From NCBI RefSeq assembly GCF_000170755.1, contig NZ_ABCK01000007.1, forward strand, positions 186,001-250,000: DNA of 64,000 nt, given 5' to 3'. The position numbers were made by a program, and so were the translations under genes. The notes below the pieces were generated by a model. The model worked only from the letters and a program-made list of their open reading frames with translations. It did not search any database and was not told the origin of the DNA. This document shows positions 34,460-43,317 of this stretch, in pieces; the stretch's first letter is position 1; each line of letters begins with the position of its first letter. The DNA is from Lentisphaera araneosa HTCC2155 (GTDB lineage: Bacteria; Verrucomicrobiota; Lentisphaeria; Lentisphaerales; Lentisphaeraceae).

Positions 34460-36192
34460 ATTGGCTCAATCCCCTAGGTTTATTAGCTTTGTTAAGTATT
34501 CCCATTATCATTTATATTCACATGCTGCAACGGAAGTCAAAAAAACGACGTGTAAGTACGCTATTTTTGCTTAATAGTGAAAAAATAGAAAAGAAAGCTG
34601 GAAGTCGTTTAGAGAAGCTCCGCAACTCAAAACTCCTGTGGTTGAACTTGTTAGTGGCCGTACTCATGACACTGCTGCTTTTGCAGTTACGAAAAGTACA
34701 AGAACAAAAGGTTTTGAAAGTCGTAGTTGTCGTAGATGCTAGCGCTTCGATGTCAGCTTTTTGGGAGAAAGGTTCAAAAGACTTAGCAAATGAGCTGACA
34801 AAATTAGCGGGAAAAACTAAATATATTGATATAAAAATCATCAGCTCATCAATTGATGAGGCAAGTATTTATTCGGGTGCTCTTGTGGGAGAGGCTTCAG
34901 CAGCTTTGGCGTCATTTTCTCCTTCTAGGAGTGGTCATGATTTAGGGCCCGCCCTAAGACGGGCCAGTTCTTTACTCGATGATAAAGGCATGCTGATTCT
35001 TTGCTCAGATAGGCCACATGACTTATCAGAGGACGTGATGCAATACCTGATTGGCGAAGCTATTCCAAATATAGGCTTTACTGGTTTTCAGGCACAAGCA
35101 AATGGCAAATGGCAAGCCGTTATTAAGAATCATGGACGACAAGCGGCACAAGTGAAATGGGCTGTGGGCATTCCGGGGAATGAAAAACTTGTCGAGCAAA
35201 GCGTGTCACTCCAGGCAGGAGAGTTACGCCAGTTGAGAGGGGAGTTTCCGCCTACAAATGACAAAATGATCCTGTCTTTACCTGAGGATCGTTTCGCTCC
35301 TGATAATCGTCTGTATGCAGCACGCCCCTTAAGCAAAAAAATGAATCTCGAGATTAAGGGCTTTGATGATAAAAATGAATTACAGCTCTTGGGGATTTTA
35401 AATCGTTTTGACAGAGTCTCCTTTAAAGATACCCCAGCTAATTTTGCCATCGCACAATTAAGTAAGCTTGATGACCTGGGAACGCAAGCTGGCTTTTACT
35501 TTCTACCTGGGCCTTATGAATGGGGAGAAGAAAATTTGACGGCTTTTAATTCTCCTATGATTGAAGGACTCAATTGGCAGGGGATTCCCTTCGCTCTTGC
35601 ACCCAAGAGTGCCATTCCACAGGGCTTCTATCCACTGATAAAATCGGGTAAAAATGATTTACTGCTCATGAGAGAGACGGCTTTAGGGCCACAGTTCATT
35701 TGTTGTTTTAACCTTAATGATCCAGCTGTCATCAAATCCCCTGCAATGATTGTTCTCATGTATCGGGCCATTCAAAAAGCTCGCGAATTTCACTTGGCTT
35801 ATAATCGTAAAAATTTTGAGAGTGATAATGAGTTTTATGACTATTCTTTAGCGAGGAAAAAGTTGAAAGTCAGTGGTGTGACAAAGCCAGGAGTGGGTCT
35901 ATTTAGAACGGCGGAGAAAAGTGGTTTTTTCTCTATACTTATTGAGGATGGAGAAAAGCAGAAGCTAATGATGGAAGGGGGTGTTTTTTATGCCGATGCC
36001 GCAGAGGGTGATTTTCTTATGTCGGAAAGTCGAAATGATATAGATCTGGAGAAAGCGGAAATTGTCACCATATGGCAGGAGCGAAGTTTTTTACAGAGTT
36101 TTTGGATCTTGCTTCTTATTCTAATACTTATCTATGGGTGGTACGTTTTTGATAAGCGGCAGGGTATGATTCAAAAGGCAGGAAAAAGATGA
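34456..36192 (+). CDS. BatA-like membrane protein with VWA domain
   Basis: The start is taken as the ATG at 34456, overlapping the DUF58 stop as ATGA. The 578-aa protein begins with a BatA N-terminal domain (LNPLGLLALLSIPIIIYIHMLQRKSKKRRVSTLFLL), a second helix (about 62-80) and a VWA opening KVVVVVDASASMSAFWEKGS with DxSxS. It ends with a membrane helix (SFWILLLILILIYGWYVF) and a short basic tail. It is likely an envelope complex component together with the next VWA protein. Confidence 0.85.
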   Translation: MNWLNPLGLLALLSIPIIIYIHMLQRKSKKRRVSTLFLLNSEKIEKKAGSRLEKLRNSKLLWLNLLVAVLMTLLLLQLRKVQEQKVLKVVVVVDASASMSAFWEKGSKDLANELTKLAGKTKYIDIKIISSSIDEASIYSGALVGEASAALASFSPSRSGHDLGPALRRASSLLDDKGMLILCSDRPHDLSEDVMQYLIGEAIPNIGFTGFQAQANGKWQAVIKNHGRQAAQVKWAVGIPGNEKLVEQSVSLQAGELRQLRGEFPPTNDKMILSLPEDRFAPDNRLYAARPLSKKMNLEIKGFDDKNELQLLGILNRFDRVSFKDTPANFAIAQLSKLDDLGTQAGFYFLPGPYEWGEENLTAFNSPMIEGLNWQGIPFALAPKSAIPQGFYPLIKSGKNDLLLMRETALGPQFICCFNLNDPAVIKSPAMIVLMYRAIQKAREFHLAYNRKNFESDNEFYDYSLARKKLKVSGVTKPGVGLFRTAEKSGFFSILIEDGEKQKLMMEGGVFYADAAEGDFLMSESRNDIDLEKAEIVTIWQERSFLQSFWILLLILILIYGWYVFDKRQGMIQKAGKR

Positions 36193-38861
36193 TTTTGTTG
36201 AGTCCTCAATGGTTGGTCCTTATTCCAGCGATCCTTGTGTTCAGCTGGTTTTTCTTGAGACCCCTTATATTTAAATTTTTACGCCTCTGTATTTTATTAC
36301 TCCTCTTGTTTTGTCTTTCGGAACCTCATTTTAATCAGACCGAAAAAGGAATGGATTTGTATGTCTTAGTGGATCGATCCGATTCTGCTGAGTCATATCT
36401 AGAGAAAAAAATCGGTGAATGGGAAGAGTTGATTAAGTCAGAAAAGGGTAGGCATGACCGGATTTTTTACCTAGATTATGGTCGCGACATTTTGCCTCGT
36501 ATGAAGCAAAATGAACGTGAGCTTATCAATGGTTCAGAGACCTTGACTGGCCAAGCTATTTTTAAGGCCCTTAGTTTAACTCAAACGGACCGTCACTCGA
36601 AGCTATTGGTTTTGAGTGATGGTTTTGGGACAGATTCTCTAGATGGCTTGGTAAATAAATTGCAAAAGCAGGGCATTTCTCTGGATTACCGCTTAATTCA
36701 TTACTCACGAGATAAAGATATTCAAGTGCAATCTCTAAGCCTCCCTGAAAGAGTTATGCCAGGTGAAAAGTTTGTCATTGAGGCTCGCTTTGTAGGAGTC
36801 TCCGATCAGAAATTTAATTACACCTTATTGAGGGATGATCAAGAAGTAGATCGCGGTACATTAGATTTAATTAGAGGCAGGGCTTCCCTAAGAAAAAGTG
36901 ATGTACTTCGAAGTGGGGGCTTTCACAAATATGAACTTAGAATTTCCTCGCCGGATGATCAATTTGCCGGGAATAATCGTGCCGAAACACTGATTGAAGT
37001 GAAAGGAGGCCCTCGAGTTATTCTTTTGAGTACGTATAAAAATGATCCATTTGTTGAGGTCCTGCGTCGGCAGGGCTTTGATGTGAAGATTTTTAATGAA
37101 TTTCGCAAACTCAATGAGGCAACTTTAGCGGGCGCAAAACTTTTGATTTTTAATAATGTTCCCGCATGGGAATTGCCGGATGGCTTTTTAGAAGATGTTC
37201 GCTTCTTTACCAAGGAGCAAGGCGGTGGCCTGATAATGGCGGGAGGACAATTCTCTTTTGGCATGGGAGGGTACTTCAAATCCCCGATAGATGAAGTTTT
37301 ACCAGTCTCAATGGAACTTAAAAATGAACATCGAAAGTTACGCAGCAATCTATCTATTGTAATGGATAGGTCAGGCAGTATGGGGATGACAGTTAAAGGC
37401 GGGAAAACTAAGATGGAGTTGGCTAATGAGGGTGCAGCTCAAACTATCGAGCTTTTAGGTGCAATGGACTCGGTTTCAGTGATTGCTGTAGATACAGAGG
37501 CGCATGCCATCGTTCCTCAGACGGTTTTAAAAGATGCCCCCGAAATTGCTTCTCAAGCCCGACGTGTTAAAAGTCAGGGCGGAGGTATTTATGTTTATAC
37601 TGGCTTGGAAGAATCTTGGCGCCAACTAGAAGGACGAGAAGGACAAAAGCATGTCATTTTATTTTCAGATTCTAATGACTCGGAGGAGCCGGGACGTTAT
37701 AAAGAGCTCTTGGCTGATATGAAAGATGAAGGCATGACTGTGAGTGTCATTGCCTTAGGGGAGAGAACAGATGTGGATTCACCATTTTTGATTGACATAG
37801 CTAATCGCGGACGCGGACGGATATTTTTTACTGATGACCCCTTGAGTCTCCCCTCAATATTTGCGCAAGAGACTGTAACTGTGGCGCGTTCAGCTTTCCT
37901 TAAGGAGGTCACTGCCACAAAATCAAATCGGGAATGGTCCAAAATTGCTTCTGGTAACTGGCAGTGGCCGGGACAGGTTGATGCCTACAATTTGAGTTAC
38001 CTTAAAGAAGGAGCGTCAAAGACTTTGCAAACAGAGGATTATTATAAGGCACCTCTCGTGAGTTGGTGGAAGGTGGGGGCAGGCCGTAGTGTGGCCTTGA
38101 GTTTCCCAACGGCGGGGCAGTACTCAGATTTATTGCGAAAGTGGCCTCAGTATGGTGACTTCTTACAAACCTTGACGCGTTGGACCGCTAAACCGGACGT
38201 TCCTTCGGGTTTAAGCCTCAGATATAAAAAACAAGGTAGCTCAGTGGATATACAATTTCATTACAGTCATAAGTGGGCAGATAGATTCAGTAGAGAAATG
38301 CCAAGTCTCCATATTAAATCAAGTCTTGAAAGTGAAATGCGAGAATTGACTTGGAGACGTCTACTTCCGGGAGTTTTCAGTACACGTTTAGATCTAAGTT
38401 CAGGCGAGCAAGTGAGTGGAGTTATTCGAGCAGGGGAACACGCCATCCCCTTTGGTCCTTTGCGTTCTGATCGCGATGCTGAGTGGCGCTTCGATCCCAG
38501 CGGACCAGATCAGTTACGCATGCTGAGTGAAATGAGTGGTGGCCGTGAAGTCGCTCAATTGACTGAAGTGTGGAACAGTAAACCTACGCGTCGCTTGAGA
38601 GATATTACACCGTACTTTTTAACTTTGGCACTCATACTTTTTCTCTATGAACTTTATCAATCTAGAACGGGATTTCGTTTTAGAAAAAGTCGAGTCAGTG
38701 AAGCTTCTATCTCAGTTCTTGTGGACGACTTGGATTTTGCTACCAGTAAAGACGAAAGCGTAGCGGAAGTTAAGTCGGAAGAAGCTATAGATAAGGAAGA
38801 AGCTGATGAGAAAAATACGGCTGAACAAAGAAGGTCGCGCTTTGATCGTGCCAAGCTTTAG
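36189..38861 (+). CDS. Large membrane VWA protein with GATase-like domain
   Basis: This 890-aa protein has two N-terminal helices, a first VWA-like region (MDLYVLVDRSDSAESY), and a beta-sandwich. A glutamine-amidotransferase-like domain follows near 290-375 (VILLSTYKNDPFVEVLRRQG ... EQGGGLIMAGGQFSFGMGGY). A complete VWA domain begins SIVMDRSGSMGMTVKG with MIDAS DxSxS. A C-terminal helix (about 800-820) and an acidic/basic tail complete it. The pattern matches large VWA/GATase proteins at the end of MoxR operons. It overlaps the previous gene by 4 bp and closes the operon. Confidence 0.88.
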   Translation: MILLSPQWLVLIPAILVFSWFFLRPLIFKFLRLCILLLLLFCLSEPHFNQTEKGMDLYVLVDRSDSAESYLEKKIGEWEELIKSEKGRHDRIFYLDYGRDILPRMKQNERELINGSETLTGQAIFKALSLTQTDRHSKLLVLSDGFGTDSLDGLVNKLQKQGISLDYRLIHYSRDKDIQVQSLSLPERVMPGEKFVIEARFVGVSDQKFNYTLLRDDQEVDRGTLDLIRGRASLRKSDVLRSGGFHKYELRISSPDDQFAGNNRAETLIEVKGGPRVILLSTYKNDPFVEVLRRQGFDVKIFNEFRKLNEATLAGAKLLIFNNVPAWELPDGFLEDVRFFTKEQGGGLIMAGGQFSFGMGGYFKSPIDEVLPVSMELKNEHRKLRSNLSIVMDRSGSMGMTVKGGKTKMELANEGAAQTIELLGAMDSVSVIAVDTEAHAIVPQTVLKDAPEIASQARRVKSQGGGIYVYTGLEESWRQLEGREGQKHVILFSDSNDSEEPGRYKELLADMKDEGMTVSVIALGERTDVDSPFLIDIANRGRGRIFFTDDPLSLPSIFAQETVTVARSAFLKEVTATKSNREWSKIASGNWQWPGQVDAYNLSYLKEGASKTLQTEDYYKAPLVSWWKVGAGRSVALSFPTAGQYSDLLRKWPQYGDFLQTLTRWTAKPDVPSGLSLRYKKQGSSVDIQFHYSHKWADRFSREMPSLHIKSSLESEMRELTWRRLLPGVFSTRLDLSSGEQVSGVIRAGEHAIPFGPLRSDRDAEWRFDPSGPDQLRMLSEMSGGREVAQLTEVWNSKPTRRLRDITPYFLTLALILFLYELYQSRTGFRFRKSRVSEASISVLVDDLDFATSKDESVAEVKSEEAIDKEEADEKNTAEQRRSRFDRAKL

Positions 38862-38891
38862 TATGCCAACTTATCTAGCTAGGTTCCATAG

Positions 38892-38911
38892 ATAAATGAG
38901 TCTTCATTTAT
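38892..38911. terminator. AT-rich hairpin between convergent genes
   Basis: ATAAATGA (38892-38899) and TCATTTAT (38904-38911) form a perfect 8-bp stem with a 4-nt loop between the VWA gene and the convergent ribD stop. It is probably a weak terminator; there is no long T run. Confidence 0.45.
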
Positions 38912-39932
38912 AAACCGGTTTGGCGGTTACGAGAAAATCTTTTCCGCAGGGGGTGATTTGCATGTTTTCGAGTTCAATGGCTTCATCGAGGCCAAGGGGA
39001 TTGAGGCCACTGACGGAAGAACGGCTATCTTCGCCACCTAAGATTTTGGGGGCAATGAAGAATTGGATTTCATCGACGATTTGAGCTTTGAGGGCTGCGG
39101 AGGCTAGAAAGCCACCACCCTCTAGAAGTAGGGAAGTGATTTCTTCTCCACCCAGCTGACTTAAAAAGTATTGCCATTCATTTTTGCTTTGGGCACGGCA
39201 ATATGTGGCGCCGCCCTCTTGCGTGAAGGCTTTGAAGTTTTGGTCAAGATCGGAGCGTGACCAAATGTAGCGCTTGGGATGACGAGGGTTTTCGATTTCA
39301 CGTACATTGAGTGATGGATTGTCTTGGCGTAGGGTTTCACTACCCACCATAATGGCGTCGCAACCCTGGCGAAGTTTTTGCACTTCATGGCGGGCTTCGG
39401 CACCAGTGATCCACTGTGATTGCCCACTTTCAGTAGCGATTTTACCATCGAGGGTTTGAGCCATTTTGAGAATGACATAAGGTTTTTGTTCATCGATCCA
39501 CTTAAAGAAAAAACGATTGATAGCAAGGCATTCTTCTTCGAGAATGGGGCCTTCGATTTCGACCCCAGCTTGAAGCAAGTAGTTGAAACCGCGACCCGCG
39601 TGCTCAGGGTTGCTATCAGTGCATCCATAAACAACTTTTGCGATGCCCGCATCCATAATCCATTCAGTACAGGGTTCAGTGCGACCGTAAGTGCAGCAAG
39701 GTTCGAGGGTGACGTAAATTGTCGAGCCATAGAGATCGTCTTCACGGCCAGCTTCTTTGGCATTCGTTATCGCGTCTTTTTCCGCATGATGAGTTCCCGC
39801 TTTCTTGTGCCAACCATCGGCAATGACTTCCCCATCTTTGACAATGACGGCCCCCACATGGGGGTTCGGAGAAGTATGGCCCCAAGCTTTCAGGGCATTA
39901 TCAATTGCGCGTTGCATCCACTTTTCGTGCAT
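38904..39932 (-). CDS. ribD: Bifunctional riboflavin deaminase/reductase RibD
   Basis: This 342-aa enzyme of riboflavin synthesis has an N-terminal cytidine-deaminase-like domain with zinc ligands HAEKDAI and EPCCTYGRTEPCTEW, which deaminates the pyrimidine intermediate. The C-terminal domain is a DHFR-like reductase (PYVILKMAQTLDGKIATESGQSQWITG ... DAIMVGSETLRQDNPSLNVR). Length is standard. No other rib genes adjoin and no FMN riboswitch was seen upstream. It is divergent from the cysteine desulfurase gene. Confidence 0.96.
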   Translation of the reverse strand: MHEKWMQRAIDNALKAWGHTSPNPHVGAVIVKDGEVIADGWHKKAGTHHAEKDAITNAKEAGREDDLYGSTIYVTLEPCCTYGRTEPCTEWIMDAGIAKVVYGCTDSNPEHAGRGFNYLLQAGVEIEGPILEEECLAINRFFFKWIDEQKPYVILKMAQTLDGKIATESGQSQWITGAEARHEVQKLRQGCDAIMVGSETLRQDNPSLNVREIENPRHPKRYIWSRSDLDQNFKAFTQEGGATYCRAQSKNEWQYFLSQLGGEEITSLLLEGGGFLASAALKAQIVDEIQFFIAPKILGGEDSRSSVSGLNPLGLDEAIELENMQITPCGKDFLVTAKPVYK

Positions 39933-40020
39933 GGGAATTCCTTTGTGATCTGAGTTTGGCCTTGCGTGGCAATGAACTACGCATAAGTTAAAGGGATTTT
40001 AAAACTTAGAAAGTGGAAAA

Positions 40021-41145
40021 ATGATGATTTACCTCGATAACAATGCCACCACACCTTTGGATCCGCGTGTAAAAGCCCGCATGCAGCCTTTTTTGGAGGA
40101 GGAATTTGGTAATGCGGCAAGTAATCATGCCTTTGGTTGGAAAGCCAAAGATGCAGTGACCTGGGCGCGAGGTAAACTTTCTTCTTTACTCAATGTGAAA
40201 ATTGATGAAATTACTTTTACTTCTGGAGCGACGGAAAGTAATCACATGGTGATTCAGGGCGTGGTCTTGCATTGCTTGCTGCGTGGTGAAATTGATCAAT
40301 GCCATCTCATTACTTCCAATGTTGAGCATAAATGTGTCTTGGGTGCATTTGAGCGCGCGCGTCAACTAGGCGCCGAAATTACGATTTTAGCAGCGGATAA
40401 AGATGGACGAATTAGCCCCGAACAAATCTCTGAAGCCTTGCGTCCCGAAACCCGTTTAGTGAGTTTAATGTATGCCAATAATGAGCTGGGGACGCTGAAT
40501 CCAATTGCTGAAATCGCTAGCTTATGTCGCGAGAATTCGGTTCTCTTTCATACGGATGCGGCCCAAGCAGTGGGTAAAATTGATATGGAATTAGAGAATG
40601 TGGATTTCCTTTCTTTATCAGCACATAAATTTTATGGGCCTAAGGGCGTGGGAGCACTTTATTGTTGCCCAAGAGCTTTATCCAAGTTAGAGGTCCTTTG
40701 CCCGGGTGGGGGTCAAGAAAATGGCCTGCGTTCGGGGACACTCAATATTTCCGGAATTGTGGGTATGGGCGCAGCTGCGGAGATCGCAAAAAATAAATCT
40801 CACCGCAAAGAAATTGAGGAATTAACGACTTATCTGCTTAGCGGTATTCGCAAAGTCTATCCAAAAGTGCAAGTCAATGGCTCAGAGGAACATCGTTTGC
40901 CGGGTAATTTGAACCTCACTTTTCCAGATGTGGATACCGACGATTTAGAAATGGCGCTTGATATGGTGGCTTACTCAAATAGTTCAGCTTGTAGTGCAGG
41001 GCAAAAGAAGGGGAGCTATGTTCTCGAAGCTATTGGTCTCAGTGAAGCTGACCGCAAACGTAGCCTGCGTTTTGGCCTTGGATTATTTAGCACAAAAGAA
41101 GAAATCGATAAAGTGATTCGAGCTCTTGAAGATTTAAGTGAGTAA
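40021..41145 (+). CDS. Cysteine desulfurase (NifS/IscS family)
   Basis: This 374-aa PLP enzyme releases sulfur from cysteine for Fe-S cluster or thionucleoside synthesis. Visible are the N-terminal YLDNNATTPLDPRV, the cofactor segment SGATESNH, HTDAAQAVGK, the lysine Schiff-base motif LSAHKFYGPKGVGALY, and the active cysteine in SSACSAGQKKGSYVL. The latter form, with a short loop, is closer to group I (NifS/IscS) than SufS. No iscU or nifU is adjacent. A TTAGAAAGTGGAAAA segment precedes the start; an ATGATG gives two possible start codons. Confidence 0.93.
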   Translation: MMIYLDNNATTPLDPRVKARMQPFLEEEFGNAASNHAFGWKAKDAVTWARGKLSSLLNVKIDEITFTSGATESNHMVIQGVVLHCLLRGEIDQCHLITSNVEHKCVLGAFERARQLGAEITILAADKDGRISPEQISEALRPETRLVSLMYANNELGTLNPIAEIASLCRENSVLFHTDAAQAVGKIDMELENVDFLSLSAHKFYGPKGVGALYCCPRALSKLEVLCPGGGQENGLRSGTLNISGIVGMGAAAEIAKNKSHRKEIEELTTYLLSGIRKVYPKVQVNGSEEHRLPGNLNLTFPDVDTDDLEMALDMVAYSNSSACSAGQKKGSYVLEAIGLSEADRKRSLRFGLGLFSTKEEIDKVIRALEDLSE

Positions 41146-41225
41146 ATTTAATCACGCTTAATTATTGATTTTCCTGTCCGACTTTTTGAATCCTCGAAGT
41201 AATGAGCTTTTAAAAAGGAAAAATT

Positions 41226-41726
41226 ATGAAAGCCTTACTCTCAACCTTGATTCTCTTTATGAGTTTGAATAGCTTTGCCGAAATGAGTTCCACTGACCTA
41301 GTGAAATTGCAGCGTAAAATTTATAAAATGAATTGGGCTGAAACGGAATTGATGGCGAATGCAGACATCCGACAAATGAAGAATAAAGTTCAATATAGTC
41401 GTAAACAACTTCTACAGGAAGTAATTCAAGACGACCGTGAACTGGAGTCGATGTACGAAGACTGTGCTCAAGCCTATAAAGCTCTCCAAAATGATTCGTC
41501 CAATGGGAAAAAGCAGGAGCTTTACTTGACGAAATGCTTAGAAATTAATGCCTACATGATACTCAAAACAAAAGCTGAAAAACAGCACGAGAAAGTCTAT
41601 GGGAAGTGGAGTGACTTGGCGACTGAACTTGAATTCGCGCAGTATGAATTACACAAAGTTCTTGAGGCAAAAAAGGCTGCTCAGTTCAAAGCTTTGATAA
41701 CACAACTCCAAGAACAGAGAGAATAA
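41226..41726 (+). CDS. Exported helical protein of unknown function
   Basis: This 166-aa protein has a signal peptide (MKALLSTLILFMSLNSFAEM) and then an almost purely helical, charged sequence with two cysteines (ESMYEDCAQAY and LYLTKCLEINAY) that could form a disulphide. I do not recognise a family. AAAAAGGAAAAATT supplies a ribosome site. A degenerate version of the cluster promoter (TGTCCGAC-N13-GAAGTAA, 41175-41202) lies 24 bp before the start, so it may belong weakly to the same regulon. Confidence 0.6.
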   Translation: MKALLSTLILFMSLNSFAEMSSTDLVKLQRKIYKMNWAETELMANADIRQMKNKVQYSRKQLLQEVIQDDRELESMYEDCAQAYKALQNDSSNGKKQELYLTKCLEINAYMILKTKAEKQHEKVYGKWSDLATELEFAQYELHKVLEAKKAAQFKALITQLQEQRE

Positions 41727-41756
41727 AAAAAAATTGTAAATTTTAGTAATCTGTGT

Positions 41757-41784
41757 GTCAACTACTCTTCTTTAGAGGACCTTT
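41757..41784 (+). promoter_or_regulatory. Cluster promoter element 1 (pseudopilin 41820)
   Basis: TGTCAACT at 41757-41764, 13-bp spacer, GGACCTT at 41778-41784. It matches the shared TGTCAAYT-N13-GGNCATT pattern found before ten units of this cluster. The second element starts 42 bp before the ATG. Confidence 0.78.
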
Positions 41785-41819
41785 ACTTAATATATTCATT
41801 TAAAAAATTAGGTCCTAAA

Positions 41820-42557
41820 ATGAAGAAATTCACTCTTATAGAATTGTTAGTTGTCGTAGCTATTATTGGCATCTTGGCAAGTTTACTTATGCCCGCTTTA
41901 GGTAAAGCTAGAAAAAATGCCAAAATGCTTTCCTGTAAAAATTCCATACGATCAGTGAATACCGCCATGATTATGTTTTCCGGAGACAATGATCAGGTTA
42001 TTTCACATAGCTATGGTTCACCTAGTTCCAGTAATTGGTGGGTCTTAGATTATGCTTTAGGGATCGATACTTACTTAGGGGGCGGAGTTGACCCCGATAC
42101 ACATAATGCTTGGCAGTTTAATAATGGAAATCCATCTGATGCTTGGTTTGGCTGTCCAACAACGACAGATGAAACAAATAAAACTGCCTATGATGTGGAT
42201 TATGGCATGCCTTCAAAAAATGGGCCTCATGTAACGACCTACAATGGTTACAAAAGAACGGCCCTAGAAAAACCTTCGTCTTCAATGATTTTAGCAGATT
42301 CTATATGGAATATGACAACTGGAGGTAGAGGTCGCTCCGTTTTTTACCAGGAAGGCAGTTACGATAAAACAAGTGGCTTAGAGAATGCTAATTTCAAACA
42401 TGGCGATACTAAAGCCAATTATGCTTTTTTTGATGGTCATGTGGAGAGTTTTCGCTGGTTGCCGCAACAGATTTTTGTAGATAACTATCAGCACGATTTG
42501 TTTCAGCTTCAAACCAACTCGGACTTTCATCCCACTGCTGTTACTTATGACCCATAA
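41820..42557 (+). CDS. Pseudopilin-like protein with H-X9-DG motif
   Basis: This 245-aa protein starts with a three-residue leader (MKK) before [16 protein letters not shown], the type IV/II prepilin signal and hydrophobic helix. The residue before Phe is Lys, not the usual Gly. The soluble part ends with FKHGDTKANYAFFDGHVESF, the H-X9-DG motif typical of PVC pseudopilin-like families (DUF1559 relatives). Function is unknown; it is likely inner-membrane or periplasmic. It begins the fucan-type cluster and has its own cluster promoter. Confidence 0.88.
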   Translation: MKKFTLIELLVVVAIIGILASLLMPALGKARKNAKMLSCKNSIRSVNTAMIMFSGDNDQVISHSYGSPSSSNWWVLDYALGIDTYLGGGVDPDTHNAWQFNNGNPSDAWFGCPTTTDETNKTAYDVDYGMPSKNGPHVTTYNGYKRTALEKPSSSMILADSIWNMTTGGRGRSVFYQEGSYDKTSGLENANFKHGDTKANYAFFDGHVESFRWLPQQIFVDNYQHDLFQLQTNSDFHPTAVTYDP

Positions 42558-42584
42558 ACAAAGTTCATGAAATTTTAACAAAGC

Positions 42585-42612
42585 TGTCATCTAGCTGATT
42601 TACGCGGACATT
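42585..42612 (+). promoter_or_regulatory. Cluster promoter element 2 (pseudopilin 42646)
   Basis: TGTCATCT at 42585-42592, 13-bp spacer, GGACATT at 42606-42612, 40 bp before the ATG. One mismatch from TGTCAAYT. Confidence 0.78.
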
Positions 42613-42645
42613 CTCACTTTAAAGTAAATGAATTTTAAGGTTTGA

Positions 42646-43290
42646 ATGATGAAAAAGTTTTCTTTAATTGAGTTATTAGTTGTCGTGGCGATCATTGGGA
42701 TATTGGGTAGCTTGTTATTGCCTACTTTGGGTAAAGCACGCAAAAAATCGAAGCAGGCCGTCTGTCTCTCCAATATGAAGCAAATTGGGAGTGCCGAATT
42801 TATGTATCAGGACGATAATGATCAGTACCATTTAGTGAGAGATAATGAGGTTTACACTCAGTACAATGGTTGGCAGTTCCTCTTAGCGCCCTATGTCAAT
42901 AATGATGGGACTACAGCACAAGAAGTGCAATCCTCTGGCGTCTTTGCATGTCCTTCGAGTCAGCTTAACTTTAACAACGAATGGCAGAATGGTGGGATAG
43001 GGTACAATACCAATATGGGCTCAATTCAAAAATCAATTCAGATAGCGGTTAATGCGGTGGAAGTCCCCGTGGAGACTATCTTAACTGCAGATGGAGATGA
43101 AGCAGGTGGAGCAGTTCATTTAGATAATCAAATCTTTCAGCCTGGAAGTCCCCATGGTGAGCCAGGAGCGCGTCATAATGGAGGAGTTAATACTCTTTTG
43201 GCTGACGGACATGCCCAGTGGTATAGTAAAGTGCAGTTAATGGCCGGTAAAAATGGCAATCAAGATTACTACTACATGCCCACTAAGTAG
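42646..43290 (+). CDS. Pseudopilin-like protein with H-X9-DG motif
   Basis: This 214-aa protein has the leader MMKK followed by [16 protein letters not shown], again with Lys before Phe. The mature domain contains a MYQDDNDQYHL segment typical of this group, a CPSSQL cysteine motif, and ARHNGGVNTLLADGHAQWY, the H-X9-DG motif. It has its own promoter although it directly follows the first pseudopilin, so the two are separate transcription units. It is convergent with the kinase gene at 43318. Confidence 0.88.
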   Translation: MMKKFSLIELLVVVAIIGILGSLLLPTLGKARKKSKQAVCLSNMKQIGSAEFMYQDDNDQYHLVRDNEVYTQYNGWQFLLAPYVNNDGTTAQEVQSSGVFACPSSQLNFNNEWQNGGIGYNTNMGSIQKSIQIAVNAVEVPVETILTADGDEAGGAVHLDNQIFQPGSPHGEPGARHNGGVNTLLADGHAQWYSKVQLMAGKNGNQDYYYMPTK

Positions 43291-43317
43291 TGCAGTTAAG
43301 TATTAATTACTTAAGGT

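Noticed and set aside
43296-43314. Bidirectional terminator TTAAGTA-TTAAT-TACTTAA
   Set aside because: The stem is a 7-bp AT-rich palindrome without a T run, too weak to call with confidence.
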